Shown here: positions 9,723 through 20,435 of the stretch, piece by piece | How the letters are laid out: every line of letters begins with the position of its first letter | Numbering within the stretch: position 1 is the stretch's first letter | Assembly: GCF_020166435.1 (NCBI RefSeq) | Contig: NZ_JAINZP010000001.1 | Location: 310,001-374,000, forward strand | Direction: 5' to 3' | Length of the DNA stretch: 64,000 nucleotides | From: Pectobacterium versatile | GTDB lineage: Bacteria > Pseudomonadota > Gammaproteobacteria > Enterobacterales > Enterobacteriaceae | Notes under the pieces: generated by a model | Database searches by the model: none | What the model was told of the DNA's origin: nothing | The model's input: only the letters and a program-made list of their open reading frames with translations | Made by a program: the position numbers and the translations under genes

Positions 9723-9975
9723 TTACATTCCTGATGTGATTATTTTTATCTTTGTTGCGAGGCAGAATCCGTCTGCTAACAGTTTTTAACTGACTAAAAT
9801 CAGCGAGTTAATTTATCATTTAGGGGTATTGTTTGCCAGAATAAAAGTGCACGAAGGCGTGTGGTGGGGAGAATTCTCGTGCCCTAAGTTATTTGTAGGT
9901 TATTTGGATGTTACCTATAGGCGTGTTGAAATCTCGCGCTTTCTGACGTGATGAGCAGGATTTGCTGGCGTGCTT
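9723..9975. other. Intergenic stretch without a recognisable gene
   Basis: I see no gene, tRNA or repeat here. The part next to 9722 is AT-rich and probably carries the promoter of the secreted-protein gene. It runs into the degraded AraC-type remnant that follows. Confidence 0.5.
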
Positions 9976-10181
9976 AGCTTCGTTCGATTGAATCAATGGT
10001 TTAGTGCAGCTTATCGCCTTCCTCTCCACGCCTGTCTTAATGTAATGCACCTAAATGCCGAGAAACAGTGTTCGTTTCGGTCCGCGGTGCCGCCGATGTA
10101 GCAGCCTCCGTTGGCCTGTCCGATCAGAGCCATCTAATGGCACATTGGGTATCACACCAGCACATCACCGTGTTCCCGTGA
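9976..10181 (+). pseudogene. Remnant of an AraC-family transcriptional regulator (C-terminal HTH)
   Basis: Two adjacent frames encode pieces of an AraC-type DNA-binding domain. The first (9976-10080) reads SFVRLNQWFSAAYRLPLHAC and LNVMHLNAEK, like the linker and first helices after the first HTH. After a frameshift, the second (10074-10181) reads AADVAASVGLSDQSHLMAHW and ends with a stop, matching the second HTH signature of the family (VA..VGF.DQSHF.R.FK). No start or sensing domain remains, so it is a fragment. Family assignment is by eye. Confidence 0.6.
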
Positions 10182-10214
10182 GTGAAACGTCTTTCGCTAT
10201 TTAGCGACATCGAG

Positions 10215-11210
10215 TTATCTAATACTGATGGTGACTTTGCCTTTCGATCTTCCCTGCTCGGCATAAGCCAGTGCCTCTGTGGTCGATGCCAGTGGGAAAG
10301 TACGATCAATGACGGGTTTGATTGCACCGGATTCGATCAGTGCAGTGATTTCCCGTAGCTGGTTGCCGTTTGCGCGCATGAAAACGAAGTCATAGCGCAC
10401 GCCGTGTTTGTCGGCTTTTTTGCGGATACGTCGGCTCAACAGGCGCATTATCTGCTTCAGGAACCAGGATAGCCCTTGCTGCTCGGCGAAGGCGGGGGTT
10501 GGTGGTCCAGAGATAGAAATAAGCCGACCGCCGGGCTTGAGCACCTGAAGTGATTTTTCGAGTACGTCGTTGCCCAGACTGTTGAGGACGACATCGTAGT
10601 CCTTCAGCTCGTTTTCGAACGCCTGTGTTTTGTAGTCGATCACAACATCGGCACCCAGATTTCTCACCCATTCGACATTGCTGGTGCTGGTGGTGGTCGC
10701 GACAAACGCACCGAGGTGCTTAGCAAGCTGGATGGCGATAGTGCCTACGCCGCCCGAGCCTGCGTGAATCAGCACCTTTTGACCTTGCTTCAACTGTGCG
10801 GTATCGACCAGCACCTGCCAGGCTGTCAGAGCAACCAGCGGGATGGAAGCCGCTTGTTCCATGTCGAGATTAGCCGGCTTGAGTGCCAGCGCGTCCTCTT
10901 TCACGGCGATCAGCTCGGCAAAGCTGCCGATACGATCCTCCGGGGGACGCGCATAAACGTCGTCACCCGCCTTGAACTGACGGACATTGCGACCGACGCG
11001 CACGACCACACCGGCCAGATCATTGCCCAATACCAGTGGGAGACGATACGGTAGAATAAGTTTGAATTCGCCTTTACGGATCTTGGCGTCCAGCAGGTTG
11101 ATGCTGGCGGCGTGCACTTGCACTAATACGTCATTGTGCCCGACTTCGGGGTCGGGTAGTTGACCAACCTGGCCCGTGTCCTTGTAGCGATTGATGAAAA
11201 ATGCCTTCAT
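10215..11210 (-). CDS. NADP-dependent zinc-type alcohol dehydrogenase family / quinone oxidoreductase
   Basis: This 331-residue protein is a medium-chain dehydrogenase/reductase of the quinone-oxidoreductase branch: GroES-like N-terminus (NDVLVQVHAASINLLDAKIR), then a Rossmann domain with the nucleotide motif HAGSGGVGTIAIQLAK. It lacks the cysteine-rich structural zinc loop of alcohol dehydrogenases. Such enzymes reduce quinones or activated alkenes with NADPH; the substrate cannot be told from sequence. It is the last gene of a three-gene minus-strand cluster, 88 bp after the small membrane protein, and may share its transcript. Confidence 0.85.
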   Translation of the reverse strand: MKAFFINRYKDTGQVGQLPDPEVGHNDVLVQVHAASINLLDAKIRKGEFKLILPYRLPLVLGNDLAGVVVRVGRNVRQFKAGDDVYARPPEDRIGSFAELIAVKEDALALKPANLDMEQAASIPLVALTAWQVLVDTAQLKQGQKVLIHAGSGGVGTIAIQLAKHLGAFVATTTSTSNVEWVRNLGADVVIDYKTQAFENELKDYDVVLNSLGNDVLEKSLQVLKPGGRLISISGPPTPAFAEQQGLSWFLKQIMRLLSRRIRKKADKHGVRYDFVFMRANGNQLREITALIESGAIKPVIDRTFPLASTTEALAYAEQGRSKGKVTISIR

Positions 11211-11298
11211 GATGATGTAGTCCTTTGCCTGTTGAGGGAGGAATAACGCTTGAAGTAGGGATAACGCCGACGGTGTATCCCTCTATGTTGCAGCCCGC

Positions 11299-11712
11299 CT
11301 AGCGGCGCGACGGGCCTTTCCGTTCTGCACGAATGGCAAGTACAAAGGCCAGCGGCAGAACGATTTCGACCACAATTGCCGACAGGATGCCCGCATTAAC
11401 CCGTCCTGCGGCCCACTCCACAGCACCCAGCAACGCCAGCAGCAGGCAGGCCGTGATGAAGCCCGCGACTGCGGCCGTTCGCCCGGCGGAAGGTGGCGCA
11501 TTTCTCAGGGCAAAAAGCATGACCCCGATACCAGCATATAGCGGTGCAGCACGGCGGCCGATCAGACCTTCGACACCGCCACCGAAAGCGACGCCCCAGT
11601 TGGCGAGTAGCGTTGCGGGAGTGAATAACCAGATCGCAGCCAGCGCAAAGAACAGCAGCGCCGATAGAATGGACAGATAGCGGAAGCTGCGAGAGGCGGT
11701 GTGAATACTCAT
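11299..11712 (-). CDS. Small integral membrane protein, unknown function
   Basis: The 137-residue product has about four hydrophobic segments (residues roughly 12-34, 54-68, 78-100 and 105-125) and no catalytic motif. The ATG at 11712 overlaps the stop of the upstream reductase gene by 4 bp (ATGA), which strongly supports this start over longer forms that would run through the upstream gene. It looks like a DoxX- or DUF4345-like four-helix membrane protein, but I cannot assign a family. Its coupling to two oxidoreductases suggests a shared stress or detoxification role. Confidence 0.75.
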   Translation of the reverse strand: MSIHTASRSFRYLSILSALLFFALAAIWLFTPATLLANWGVAFGGGVEGLIGRRAAPLYAGIGVMLFALRNAPPSAGRTAAVAGFITACLLLALLGAVEWAAGRVNAGILSAIVVEIVLPLAFVLAIRAERKGPSRR

Positions 11713-12695
11713 GCGTTCACGTCCACAACGGTGCGCCCACGCACCTTGCCTTCCAGTACGCGTTCGGCGATGACGGGCACATCGGCCAGACCGATCACCT
11801 GCGTGGTATGTGCCAGTTTGTCCAGATTCAAATTGCGGGCAAGATGCGCCCACGCCTGCAAACGTGCGGACTGGGGCGCGTTGACTGAATCAATACCTGC
11901 AAGGGTGACGTTACGCAGAATGAAGGGGAATACGGACGCAGGCAAATCCGTACCCTGAGCCAGACCGAAGGCAGTGACTACCCCACGATACTGGGTTTGT
12001 GCTAAAGCATTGGCCAGAGTATGGCTGCCGACTGAATCGATGACGCCAGCCCAGCGTTCTTTGCCGATTGGTGTACCAGGCTCAGATAGCGTGCTGCGAT
12101 CAATGATTTCGGCGGCGCCAAGGCTGTGCAGGTAATCCGCTTCCTCAGGACGCCCGGTGGAAGCGACCACGCGGTAGCCCAGATCGGAGAGCAGCGCGAT
12201 GGCTATCGAGCCTGCGCCGCCATTGGCACCCGTCACCAGAATGTCGCCGCGATCGGGCGTCAGACCGCCGTGTTCCAGTGCCAGCACGGATAGCGCTGCG
12301 GTATAACCAGCAGTACCGATGGCCATGGCATCTTTGGTTGAAAATACGTCAGGGATCTTGATCAACCAGTCGCCAGGCACTTGTGCTTTCTGTGCAAAGC
12401 CGCCGTGGTGGGTTTGGCTTAATCCCCAACCATTGACCAGCACACGGTCGCCAACGGTAATGCCCGGATAGCTTGAGCGCTCGACAATACCGGCGAAATC
12501 GATGCCAGGAATGAGCGGGTAATGACGGATGATGGGGCTGCGGCCAGTGACGGCCAAGGCATCCTTGTAATTTACTGTAGAATACTCAACGGAGACGGTA
12601 ACATCGCCAGGCATGAGATCTTCATCTTTGAAGTTGACGAGATGGGTTGAGGCTATATCGCCAGTTTTGGTAGCAAGCAGTGCTTTGAACGTCAT
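11709..12695 (-). CDS. YhdH/AcuI-family NADPH-dependent oxidoreductase
   Basis: The 328-residue protein belongs to the YhdH/AcuI branch of medium-chain reductases (acrylyl-CoA reductase or quinone oxidoreductase-like). Visible features are YSTVNYKDALAVTG, PGIDFAGIVE and the nucleotide motif VTGANGGAGSIAIALL. I start it at the ATG at 12695, with TTGGAG 7 bases upstream; the TTG at 12707 is part of that ribosome site. It is the first gene of the three-gene cluster. A TetR-type remnant lies directly upstream on the same strand and may once have controlled it. Confidence 0.88.
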   Translation of the reverse strand: MTFKALLATKTGDIASTHLVNFKDEDLMPGDVTVSVEYSTVNYKDALAVTGRSPIIRHYPLIPGIDFAGIVERSSYPGITVGDRVLVNGWGLSQTHHGGFAQKAQVPGDWLIKIPDVFSTKDAMAIGTAGYTAALSVLALEHGGLTPDRGDILVTGANGGAGSIAIALLSDLGYRVVASTGRPEEADYLHSLGAAEIIDRSTLSEPGTPIGKERWAGVIDSVGSHTLANALAQTQYRGVVTAFGLAQGTDLPASVFPFILRNVTLAGIDSVNAPQSARLQAWAHLARNLNLDKLAHTTQVIGLADVPVIAERVLEGKVRGRTVVDVNA

Positions 12696-12820
12696 TTTTT
12701 TCTCCAATTCACATTCGTTGGGTTATGCCGTGCATCTACCCAGCAAGGGAAATATAGCCTGTCTGGGCTCAAACCAGCCGGCATGACTGGTATGCATTGA
12801 TTTACGAAGACTTCTTCACA

Positions 12821-13036
12821 TCAAGTTGCAGGTCCTTGCGGATCCCTGACTCCAGTACACTGTCTGGTGGCAGCGTGCCGCACTTCGGGCGCTTGACGTA
12901 GCATTTCTGAACCGAGGGCTGCTATGGGACAACCGTTCTCGCTGTTTTCAAGATGCTCTTTCGACAAATAGGCAGCCAGCCATGGTTTATCATCTCTTAT
13001 AGAAAATGATCTGGCTTTTATAATGATGGTCATCAT
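12821..13036 (-). pseudogene. Fragment of a TetR-family regulator (C-terminal ligand domain)
   Basis: The frame encodes WLAAYLSKEHLENSENGCPI followed by AALGSEMLRQAPEVRHA. This matches the conserved core of a TetR subfamily (...AYLS..HRD.P..GCP.AAL.SE..RQ...VR.A). No N-terminal HTH is present upstream, and the sequence after VRHA departs from the family, suggesting a frameshift or truncation. Such regulators often sit beside reductases like the neighbouring YhdH-type gene, so this is probably the dead remnant of their former local repressor. Confidence 0.6.
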
Positions 13037-13436
13037 TTATTTCGTCAAGATTTTTGATTATGAATGACATTAATATGTGCTGGTATGTAACTATTATTAT
13101 AAGAAAAAAAGCTGCTTGAAATGAGGGTCACAAGGCACAGGCCAATCGTATGCACATCGCCAAAAAAAGCCTCCACCCTGTATCGTGAGCGGGGCAGGGC
13201 GATACGTGCCCGATTGCTGGGAAATGTGTGCAGCTACGCTTGGCACACTCGCCCATGTATCGGTCGCAGAATTGTCATTCCTGATTGGGATTCAGCGCTG
13301 AGTTCGGGCTTAAAATAAGGGGTAAATATACTGAATTCGAATGGGTTTTGATAAATTTAACAGGATACGAGTAAGGGAGAATTTCAATTCACATTCATCA
13401 ACCTACGGGCGCAGGTTAAAATTGCAGAACATGAAT
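13037..13436. other. Intergenic stretch without a recognisable gene
   Basis: A 65-codon open frame runs through the middle on the plus strand but has no ribosome site and no family resemblance. The remainder is moderately AT-rich. I see no repeat or RNA. Confidence 0.45.
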
Positions 13437-13513
13437 TGGTACGACCGAGTGGACTCGAACCACCGACCCCCACCATGTCAAGGTGGTGCTCTAACCAACT
13501 GAGCTACGGTCGT
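13437..13513 (-). tRNA. tRNA-Val (anticodon GAC)
   Basis: Read on the minus strand, the 77-nt sequence folds as a tRNA: 7-bp acceptor stem (ACGACCG / CGGTCGT), D arm GCTC-AGTTGGTTA-GAGC, anticodon arm CCACC-TTGACAT-GGTGG with anticodon GAC (valine), T loop TTCGAGT, discriminator A and an encoded CCA. The body is nearly identical to E. coli valV, but the acceptor stem differs and starts with an A-U pair. A second tRNA-Val(GAC) lies 10.2 kb away. Confidence 0.95.
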
Positions 13514-13859
13514 ACAGTAGATAACATCTTAATCAGTAACGTTTTGATTAGAATGCTTTTCTTCATTCCAGCGTTTGGAATGGGCGCTATTATGGACGGC
13601 TCCGGCGTTGGTGGCAAGCGCTTTGTTTATCATCTTCTTTCAAGTGTTGAATGTTTAGCCGAATTCGTCGAATGATGCCCCTGTGGTGGTTCATTTTTAT
13701 GACGAGCTTCCCACCTGCCTCCTTTACGGGCTGTTGCTGACGCAACGTTAAAAATTTCTCCCGAAAATTTTTAAGCGATTAGACGGCTGGTGGCCTGTTG
13801 CGCAAAGACTTTACTCCCTGATAGCGCAACGTTATCGTATCGCGGCATATCATCCTGAC
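13514..13859. other. Intergenic stretch between tRNA-Val and the gdx riboswitch
   Basis: No gene is visible. It contains one copy of a 34-bp dispersed repeat (13727-13760) followed by an inverted AAAATTTCTC/GAAAATTTTT stem, and presumably the gdx promoter near 13790-13850. Confidence 0.45.
13727..13760. repeat. Copy A of a 34-bp dispersed intergenic repeat
   Basis: The 34 bases here match 48654-48687 at 32 positions, including the run GTTGCTGAC, CAACGTTAAAAATTTCTC. Both copies are intergenic, in the same orientation, just downstream of GC-rich inverted repeats. I do not recognise a named repeat family. Confidence 0.6.
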
Positions 13860-13903
13860 AGGGGACGACCCCTGGCGCGAAAAGGACTCATGGGACGACC
13901 CAT
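13860..13903 (+). promoter_or_regulatory. Guanidine-II riboswitch (mini-ykkC motif)
   Basis: Two small hairpins each present the conserved ACGA(C) loop: AGGGG-ACGA-CCCCT at 13860-13873 and ATGGG-ACGA-CCCAT at 13890-13903, separated by 16 nt. That is the complete mini-ykkC consensus. The AAAGGAGA ribosome site at 13913-13920 follows directly, so guanidine binding would free it for translation. The downstream gene is an SMR transporter of the Gdx type, the classic target of this riboswitch. Confidence 0.93.
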
Positions 13904-13927
13904 CTTCACTGTAAAGGAGAACTGGGT

Positions 13928-14242
13928 ATGGCCTGGTTTCTGTTAGCGCTCGCCGGTTTGTTTGAAATTGTCTGGTCTTACAGCATGAAACTGTCTGATG
14001 GCTTCACGAAAATAGGCGCATCGGCTGTCACGATTGTCGCCATGATCGTCAGTTTTGCGCTGTTATCCATGGCGATGAAATCTCTCCCTTTGGGCACGGC
14101 TTACACCATCTGGACGGGAATTGGCGCGGTGGGGGCGTTTGTGGTGGGATTGGTATTCCTGAATGAACCTGCCAGCTTGATGAGGATTATTGCTGCGCTG
14201 TTGATCGTTAGCGGCCTGGTTCTGATGAAGCTATCTTCATGA
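13928..14242 (+). CDS. gdx: Gdx (SugE), guanidinium exporter of the small multidrug resistance family
   Basis: The 104-residue protein has four hydrophobic helices and the SMR glutamate in helix 1 (LFEIVWSYSMK, E13), followed by the WTGIGAVGAF segment typical of the Gdx/SugE subgroup. Gdx proteins export guanidinium in exchange for protons and act as antiparallel dimers. Placement behind a guanidine-II riboswitch supports this physiological role rather than general biocide efflux. A clear terminator follows, so the gene is monocistronic. Confidence 0.95.
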   Translation: MAWFLLALAGLFEIVWSYSMKLSDGFTKIGASAVTIVAMIVSFALLSMAMKSLPLGTAYTIWTGIGAVGAFVVGLVFLNEPASLMRIIAALLIVSGLVLMKLSS

Positions 14243-14270
14243 TGTTTACTTTCTGAATAACCTCTGACGT

Positions 14271-14310
14271 GTGGCAGAGCCATCTTCATCGCGGCTCTGC
14301 CACTGCTTTT
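14271..14310 (+). terminator. Rho-independent terminator of gdx
   Basis: An 11-bp perfect stem (GTGGCAGAGCC 14271-14281 / GGCTCTGCCAC 14293-14303) is followed by TGCTTTT. It closes the gdx transcript. Confidence 0.85.
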
Positions 14311-14607
14311 CACTCTTTTTCTTTATTGCTCATTATTGATTGATGTTGATTCTTGTTGCGCATTATCAATAAATGCTATGCTTATTTTCGCGTAATATCT
14401 CAATAAATCTGACGAAAAGTGATTGTTATTGTCCGCGTTATGCTCGTTGTAGAGTGTTTATTACTTTGTCGAGCTAAATCGAGCGTTAACGGTTAATCAT
14501 CACGTCAATCATCTAACACACCGCACAAAAGCGATGTCTCTTTGTTCAGGCAGATTACAGCCTGACTCGCGGCTATCTGTGTACGTACAATCTGAAAGGG
14601 GAGTGGA
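14311..14607. other. Leader and promoter region of the HAD phosphatase gene
   Basis: The AT-rich stretch 14310-14470 carries repeated TTATTG/CAATAA-like motifs but no gene. The likely ribosome site AAAGGGGAG lies at 14597-14605, immediately before the HAD gene. Confidence 0.4.
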
Positions 14608-15399
14608 ATGATCAAGTTGGTAATTACCGATCTGGACGGCACGTTTCTTCACAGCGATGGCGATTACAACAGAGCCTTGTTTGCCGACGTTTATGCATTA
14701 ATGAAAGAGAAGGATGTGCGATTTGCTGTCTGCACAGGCAAACAGTGTGAGCGGGTCGAAGCGCTTTTTGGCGATGCAGCGAAAGATATCTGGATTCTGG
14801 GTGACAGCGCGACGCGCATTAAGCATCAGGGAAATTACGTTTACCAATCGCTCATCAAAAACCGTCTTGCCTTGAGCCTGATTGGCGTGTTGGAAAGCGT
14901 AGACGATCGGCACGTGGTCATCGGTTGTACCTCACAGGGAGCGATGGTGAAAGAAACGATTAGCCCTGCCTTACTGGAAAAGGTGAAAAAGTCGTACACC
15001 AACGTGACGCTGATACCCAGTTTTGCTGCTGTGACCGATGATTTTGTGAAAATCACGGTTTATGACCCAGAAGGGCACTGTCACGAGACGGCGAAGTACC
15101 TCGATGCGTTTCACGACCATGTCTATATCGTGGTTTCCGAAGCGTCCTGGATAGATATTGCCAACGTTGGCGTACACAAAGGACACACCGTCGAAATCCT
15201 TCAGGATAAATTGGCGATTACACCCGATGAAACGATGGTGTTCGGCGATGGTTACAATGATATTGAGCTAATGAGCCGTGCGGCTTACAGCTTTGCGATG
15301 CGCAATGCGTTTGAAGAAACTAAAGCGGCGGCGAATTTTATTGCCCGCAGCAATGACGACGATGGGGTATTAAAAACGATAAAGCTGCTGCTTTCATAA
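14608..15399 (+). CDS. Cof-type HAD-superfamily phosphatase
   Basis: The 263-residue protein is a HAD hydrolase of the Cof/IIB cap type, acting on small phosphorylated metabolites in the cytoplasm. Motif I is DLDGT with nucleophile D8 and acid D10. The C-terminal motif is GDGYNDIELM. Between them lies a C2-type cap. A strong ribosome site (AAGGGGAG) precedes the ATG. It converges on a DeoR-type regulator, a pairing common for sugar-phosphate metabolism, but the substrate cannot be read from sequence. Confidence 0.88.
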   Translation: MIKLVITDLDGTFLHSDGDYNRALFADVYALMKEKDVRFAVCTGKQCERVEALFGDAAKDIWILGDSATRIKHQGNYVYQSLIKNRLALSLIGVLESVDDRHVVIGCTSQGAMVKETISPALLEKVKKSYTNVTLIPSFAAVTDDFVKITVYDPEGHCHETAKYLDAFHDHVYIVVSEASWIDIANVGVHKGHTVEILQDKLAITPDETMVFGDGYNDIELMSRAAYSFAMRNAFEETKAAANFIARSNDDDGVLKTIKLLLS

Positions 15400-15436
15400 A
15401 GTGAACCGGCAGCCGCTGGGGCTACCGTCGCTTTAT
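15396..15436. terminator. Candidate bidirectional terminator
   Basis: An extended inverted repeat lies between the convergent genes: outer arms ATAAAG / CTTTAT and inner arms CGGCAGCC / GGCTACCG. It overlaps both stop codons. The stem is interrupted, so termination strength is uncertain. Confidence 0.45.
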
Positions 15437-16206
15437 CGGGCAATAATCACATCGAGATTTTTTTCGCTTAATACGCTCTGGCAGGCAGGAGAGATTTCAT
15501 CATCGGTCACCAGCGTGGTGATTTCATCACATGCCGCCACGCGATAGCGCGTTAATGCGGAGATCTTATTGGCAGTCAGAGCCACGATCACTTCGCTGCT
15601 GCGGGTCACCAGACATTTTTTGAATTCGGCGTCGTCATATTCAAAAACGGTCAGGCCTTCATTTGCATCAAAGGCACAGCCTCCTAACAGGCATTGATCG
15701 AAATACATCTTCTCTAGCTGCCTGAGCGTATCGATGCCAATCGCGCCGCCGACCTCTTTTTGAATCCTTCCGCCAAGAAAAATCACTTCTACATCCGGAT
15801 ACTGCATCAGTTCTGCCGCGATAATGGGCGAATTACACACGGCGGTAAACTTCAGGCCCATTGGGATCTGTTTCGCCACCGCCAGATTGGTGGTGCCAGT
15901 GTCAAAGAAGACACAGCTGTTGGGCTTTATCAGCGGGATGACCGCCTGAGCGATGCGATCTTTCTGGGCGGCATCAATAGTGGCTCGACTGGCAAAATCA
16001 ATCACTTCTGGTGGCATGCTGACTGCACCACCGTAGACGCGTTTGCAGGCACCGGATTGCGCCAGTTCTTTCAGGTCACGCCGTATGGTGTGCTCGGATA
16101 CGTTCAATTCACGTGAGAGCTGGGCGCAGACGACTTTACCTTCCTCGCTGAGGATCTGCCTGATTTTGGACTGCCGTTGCTCGGGAAAGTCGGTGTAATC
16201 GAACAT
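15433..16206 (-). CDS. DeoR/GlpR-family transcriptional regulator
   Basis: The 257-residue protein has the DeoR-type N-terminal HTH (QILSEEGKVVCAQLSRELNV, then SEHTIRRDLKELA near residues 37-49) and a C-terminal sugar-phosphate sensor domain with the DTGTTNLAVAK signature. Members usually repress sugar catabolic operons and respond to phosphorylated sugars. It is convergent with the HAD phosphatase and divergent from a metallophosphoesterase, so neither is clearly its target; the target operon is not evident in this window. Confidence 0.88.
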   Translation of the reverse strand: MFDYTDFPEQRQSKIRQILSEEGKVVCAQLSRELNVSEHTIRRDLKELAQSGACKRVYGGAVSMPPEVIDFASRATIDAAQKDRIAQAVIPLIKPNSCVFFDTGTTNLAVAKQIPMGLKFTAVCNSPIIAAELMQYPDVEVIFLGGRIQKEVGGAIGIDTLRQLEKMYFDQCLLGGCAFDANEGLTVFEYDDAEFKKCLVTRSSEVIVALTANKISALTRYRVAACDEITTLVTDDEISPACQSVLSEKNLDVIIAR

Positions 16207-16420
16207 AAATGTCCTTGGTTAATCAAAATGATGCACAACCTGCCCCCAGCGAGCGGGGTTCATTCTGCTCAATGATGTGTACAGCATGGAATGGCGTCAT
16301 GTTAATCTGCACCTTCTGGCAACACAACACCTCTACCGCGTTGATCTGCAATGTGTGCGTCATAGTGTAAAATTTACGCGTCAATATACCGACATCACCG
16401 ATAAAGAGAGAAAACTAGCC

Positions 16421-17551
16421 GTGTTTCATGTCATTACCGGGCTTATCGCCCTCTATGTTATCTGGCGTCTGGTCTGGCGCTTGCGTGTCGGTGTGCCCGT
16501 GAAGCGCATACTGGCGCTGTTGCTGCTGCTCGTGTCGCAGCATCATCTGATTACACGTACCTTCTTTGGCACGATGGCGTCGCCGGAAGTGCCCGCGTTT
16601 GTCCTGATGTTTCTGGGATGGGCGTTTGGCGCGCTGCTGATATCCGCGTTCTTGTTGTTGGCTATCGATCTTATCGGTGTCGTGGGGCGTCTGTTATCCC
16701 GGTCTGCTGGACAGGTTCTGCTGAACAATATGGCGCTGCGTGGTGGAATTTTCGTTGTGGCGATGGGGCTGGCGGCGATTGGCGTGTGGGAAGTCGTGCG
16801 CGTTCCCGAGGTACGTACGGTAGAGGTTGAGTTGAAGCAGTTGCCGCCCGCGCTGGATGGTTTCCGGCTGGTACAGCTAACGGATTTACATGCCAGCCGC
16901 CTGTTACAGCGCCCCTGGATGGAGGCGGTGGTGGCAAAAACCAATGCACTTAAGCCCGATCTGACGGTGATTACCGGCGATCTGGCCGACGGCACCGTCA
17001 GTGCTCGTCACGATGATATGGAACCGCTGCGTAACCTGACCGCGCCACACGGCGTGTTTGCCATCGTGGGCAATCATGAATATTACGTGGAATATACGCA
17101 ATGGGTGCAACGACTGAATACGTTGGGCTTACGTATGTTACTCAATGAAAATGTGTCGATTGAACGCGATAATGCCGCGTTTGTGCTGGCAGGGATCACC
17201 GATCGCACCGCTGCTGATTTTCAACAGCTGCTACCAGATACGGCTGCGGCGCTCAGCGGGATAGCGCCGGATACCGCCGTTGTTCTGCTTAGTCATCGAC
17301 CAACCGGGGCGAAAGAGAATGCGCGTGCCGGAGTGGATTTACAGCTCTCCGGCCATACGCACGGCGGTCAGGTGTTGGGTATGCATTGGGTGACGCAATT
17401 GGCGAATGAAGGCTATGTGTCCGGCGGCTATGACGTGGATGGCATGCATCTCTACGTGAGCAACGGCGCGGGCCTGTGGAACGGTTTTCCGATCCGCTTA
17501 GGGAAACGCGCCGAAATTACTCAGTTCATACTCCGTTCTCCGTCGCGGTAG
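16421..17551 (+). CDS. Membrane-anchored calcineurin-type metallophosphoesterase
   Basis: The 376-residue protein has about four hydrophobic segments in its first 145 residues and then a metallophosphatase domain with all five blocks: LTDLHAS (about residue 152), TGDLADG, GNHEYY, LLSHRP and SGHTHGG. It resembles YaeI/YkuE-type phosphodiesterases. I choose the GTG at 16421 (VFHVITGLIALY) because membrane topology begins there and AAAGAGAG precedes it; an ATG at 16277 would add 48 poorly hydrophobic residues. Substrate is unknown. Confidence 0.8.
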   Translation: MFHVITGLIALYVIWRLVWRLRVGVPVKRILALLLLLVSQHHLITRTFFGTMASPEVPAFVLMFLGWAFGALLISAFLLLAIDLIGVVGRLLSRSAGQVLLNNMALRGGIFVVAMGLAAIGVWEVVRVPEVRTVEVELKQLPPALDGFRLVQLTDLHASRLLQRPWMEAVVAKTNALKPDLTVITGDLADGTVSARHDDMEPLRNLTAPHGVFAIVGNHEYYVEYTQWVQRLNTLGLRMLLNENVSIERDNAAFVLAGITDRTAADFQQLLPDTAAALSGIAPDTAVVLLSHRPTGAKENARAGVDLQLSGHTHGGQVLGMHWVTQLANEGYVSGGYDVDGMHLYVSNGAGLWNGFPIRLGKRAEITQFILRSPSR

Positions 17552-20032
<2,481 letters not shown>

Positions 20033-20040
20033 GACGTCAC

Positions 20041-20086
20041 GCTCCCCACGCCGGTGTTTTCACGGCGCGGGGAGCAGCATTTTTGC
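20041..20086 (+). terminator. Rho-independent terminator of katG
   Basis: Stem GCTCCCC (20041-20047) / GGGGAGC (20069-20075) with inner CGCCG / CGGCG pairing, followed by a T-run at 20081-20084. It separates the convergent katG and small hypothetical gene. Confidence 0.8.
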
Positions 20087-20104
20087 TGCGTGACCCTGTG
20101 TGGA

Positions 20105-20368
20105 TCACTGCTTCTTGAGATTAAGCATAAATTCTCTGAACGGGGCAGCGAATTCCTTAAACAGCGGGTGCTTTCTATTCTGCATCATCACTTCACTAAA
20201 TAGCTTCAACCCCACAATAAAGGTCTGAGTCTGTTCCGGCGTCATGTCCATTTTGCCATCGACTTTTTCCAGAATCTTGAACAAATCATCGTGAATTGAG
20301 CATTCAAACGACAGCGTGCGTTTCTGCTCGGCTTTTTCTGCCAGCGCGATCTGATAAACGTTTCCCAT
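20105..20368 (-). CDS. Small conserved-looking cytoplasmic protein, unknown function
   Basis: I cannot assign this 87-residue protein to a named family. It starts MGNVYQIALAEKAEQKRTLS and is predicted mostly helical, acidic to neutral, with no signal peptide or membrane segment. The pattern FECSIHDDLFKILEKV resembles small DUF proteins of enterobacteria that pair with stress genes. The ATG at 20368 has a plausible GAGA site; a 12-residue longer form is less likely. Normal codon use supports a real gene. Confidence 0.6.
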   Translation of the reverse strand: MGNVYQIALAEKAEQKRTLSFECSIHDDLFKILEKVDGKMDMTPEQTQTFIVGLKLFSEVMMQNRKHPLFKEFAAPFREFMLNLKKQ

Positions 20369-20435
20369 AATGGTCTCGGTAAATTGAAATAATGGTAACC
20401 CCAATAGGCTATGCCCTGTATTTCTTTATCGGTGC

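Noticed and set aside
13121..13318. 65-codon ORF between the TetR fragment and tRNA-Val
   Set aside because: No ribosome site and no recognisable family; composition looks random.
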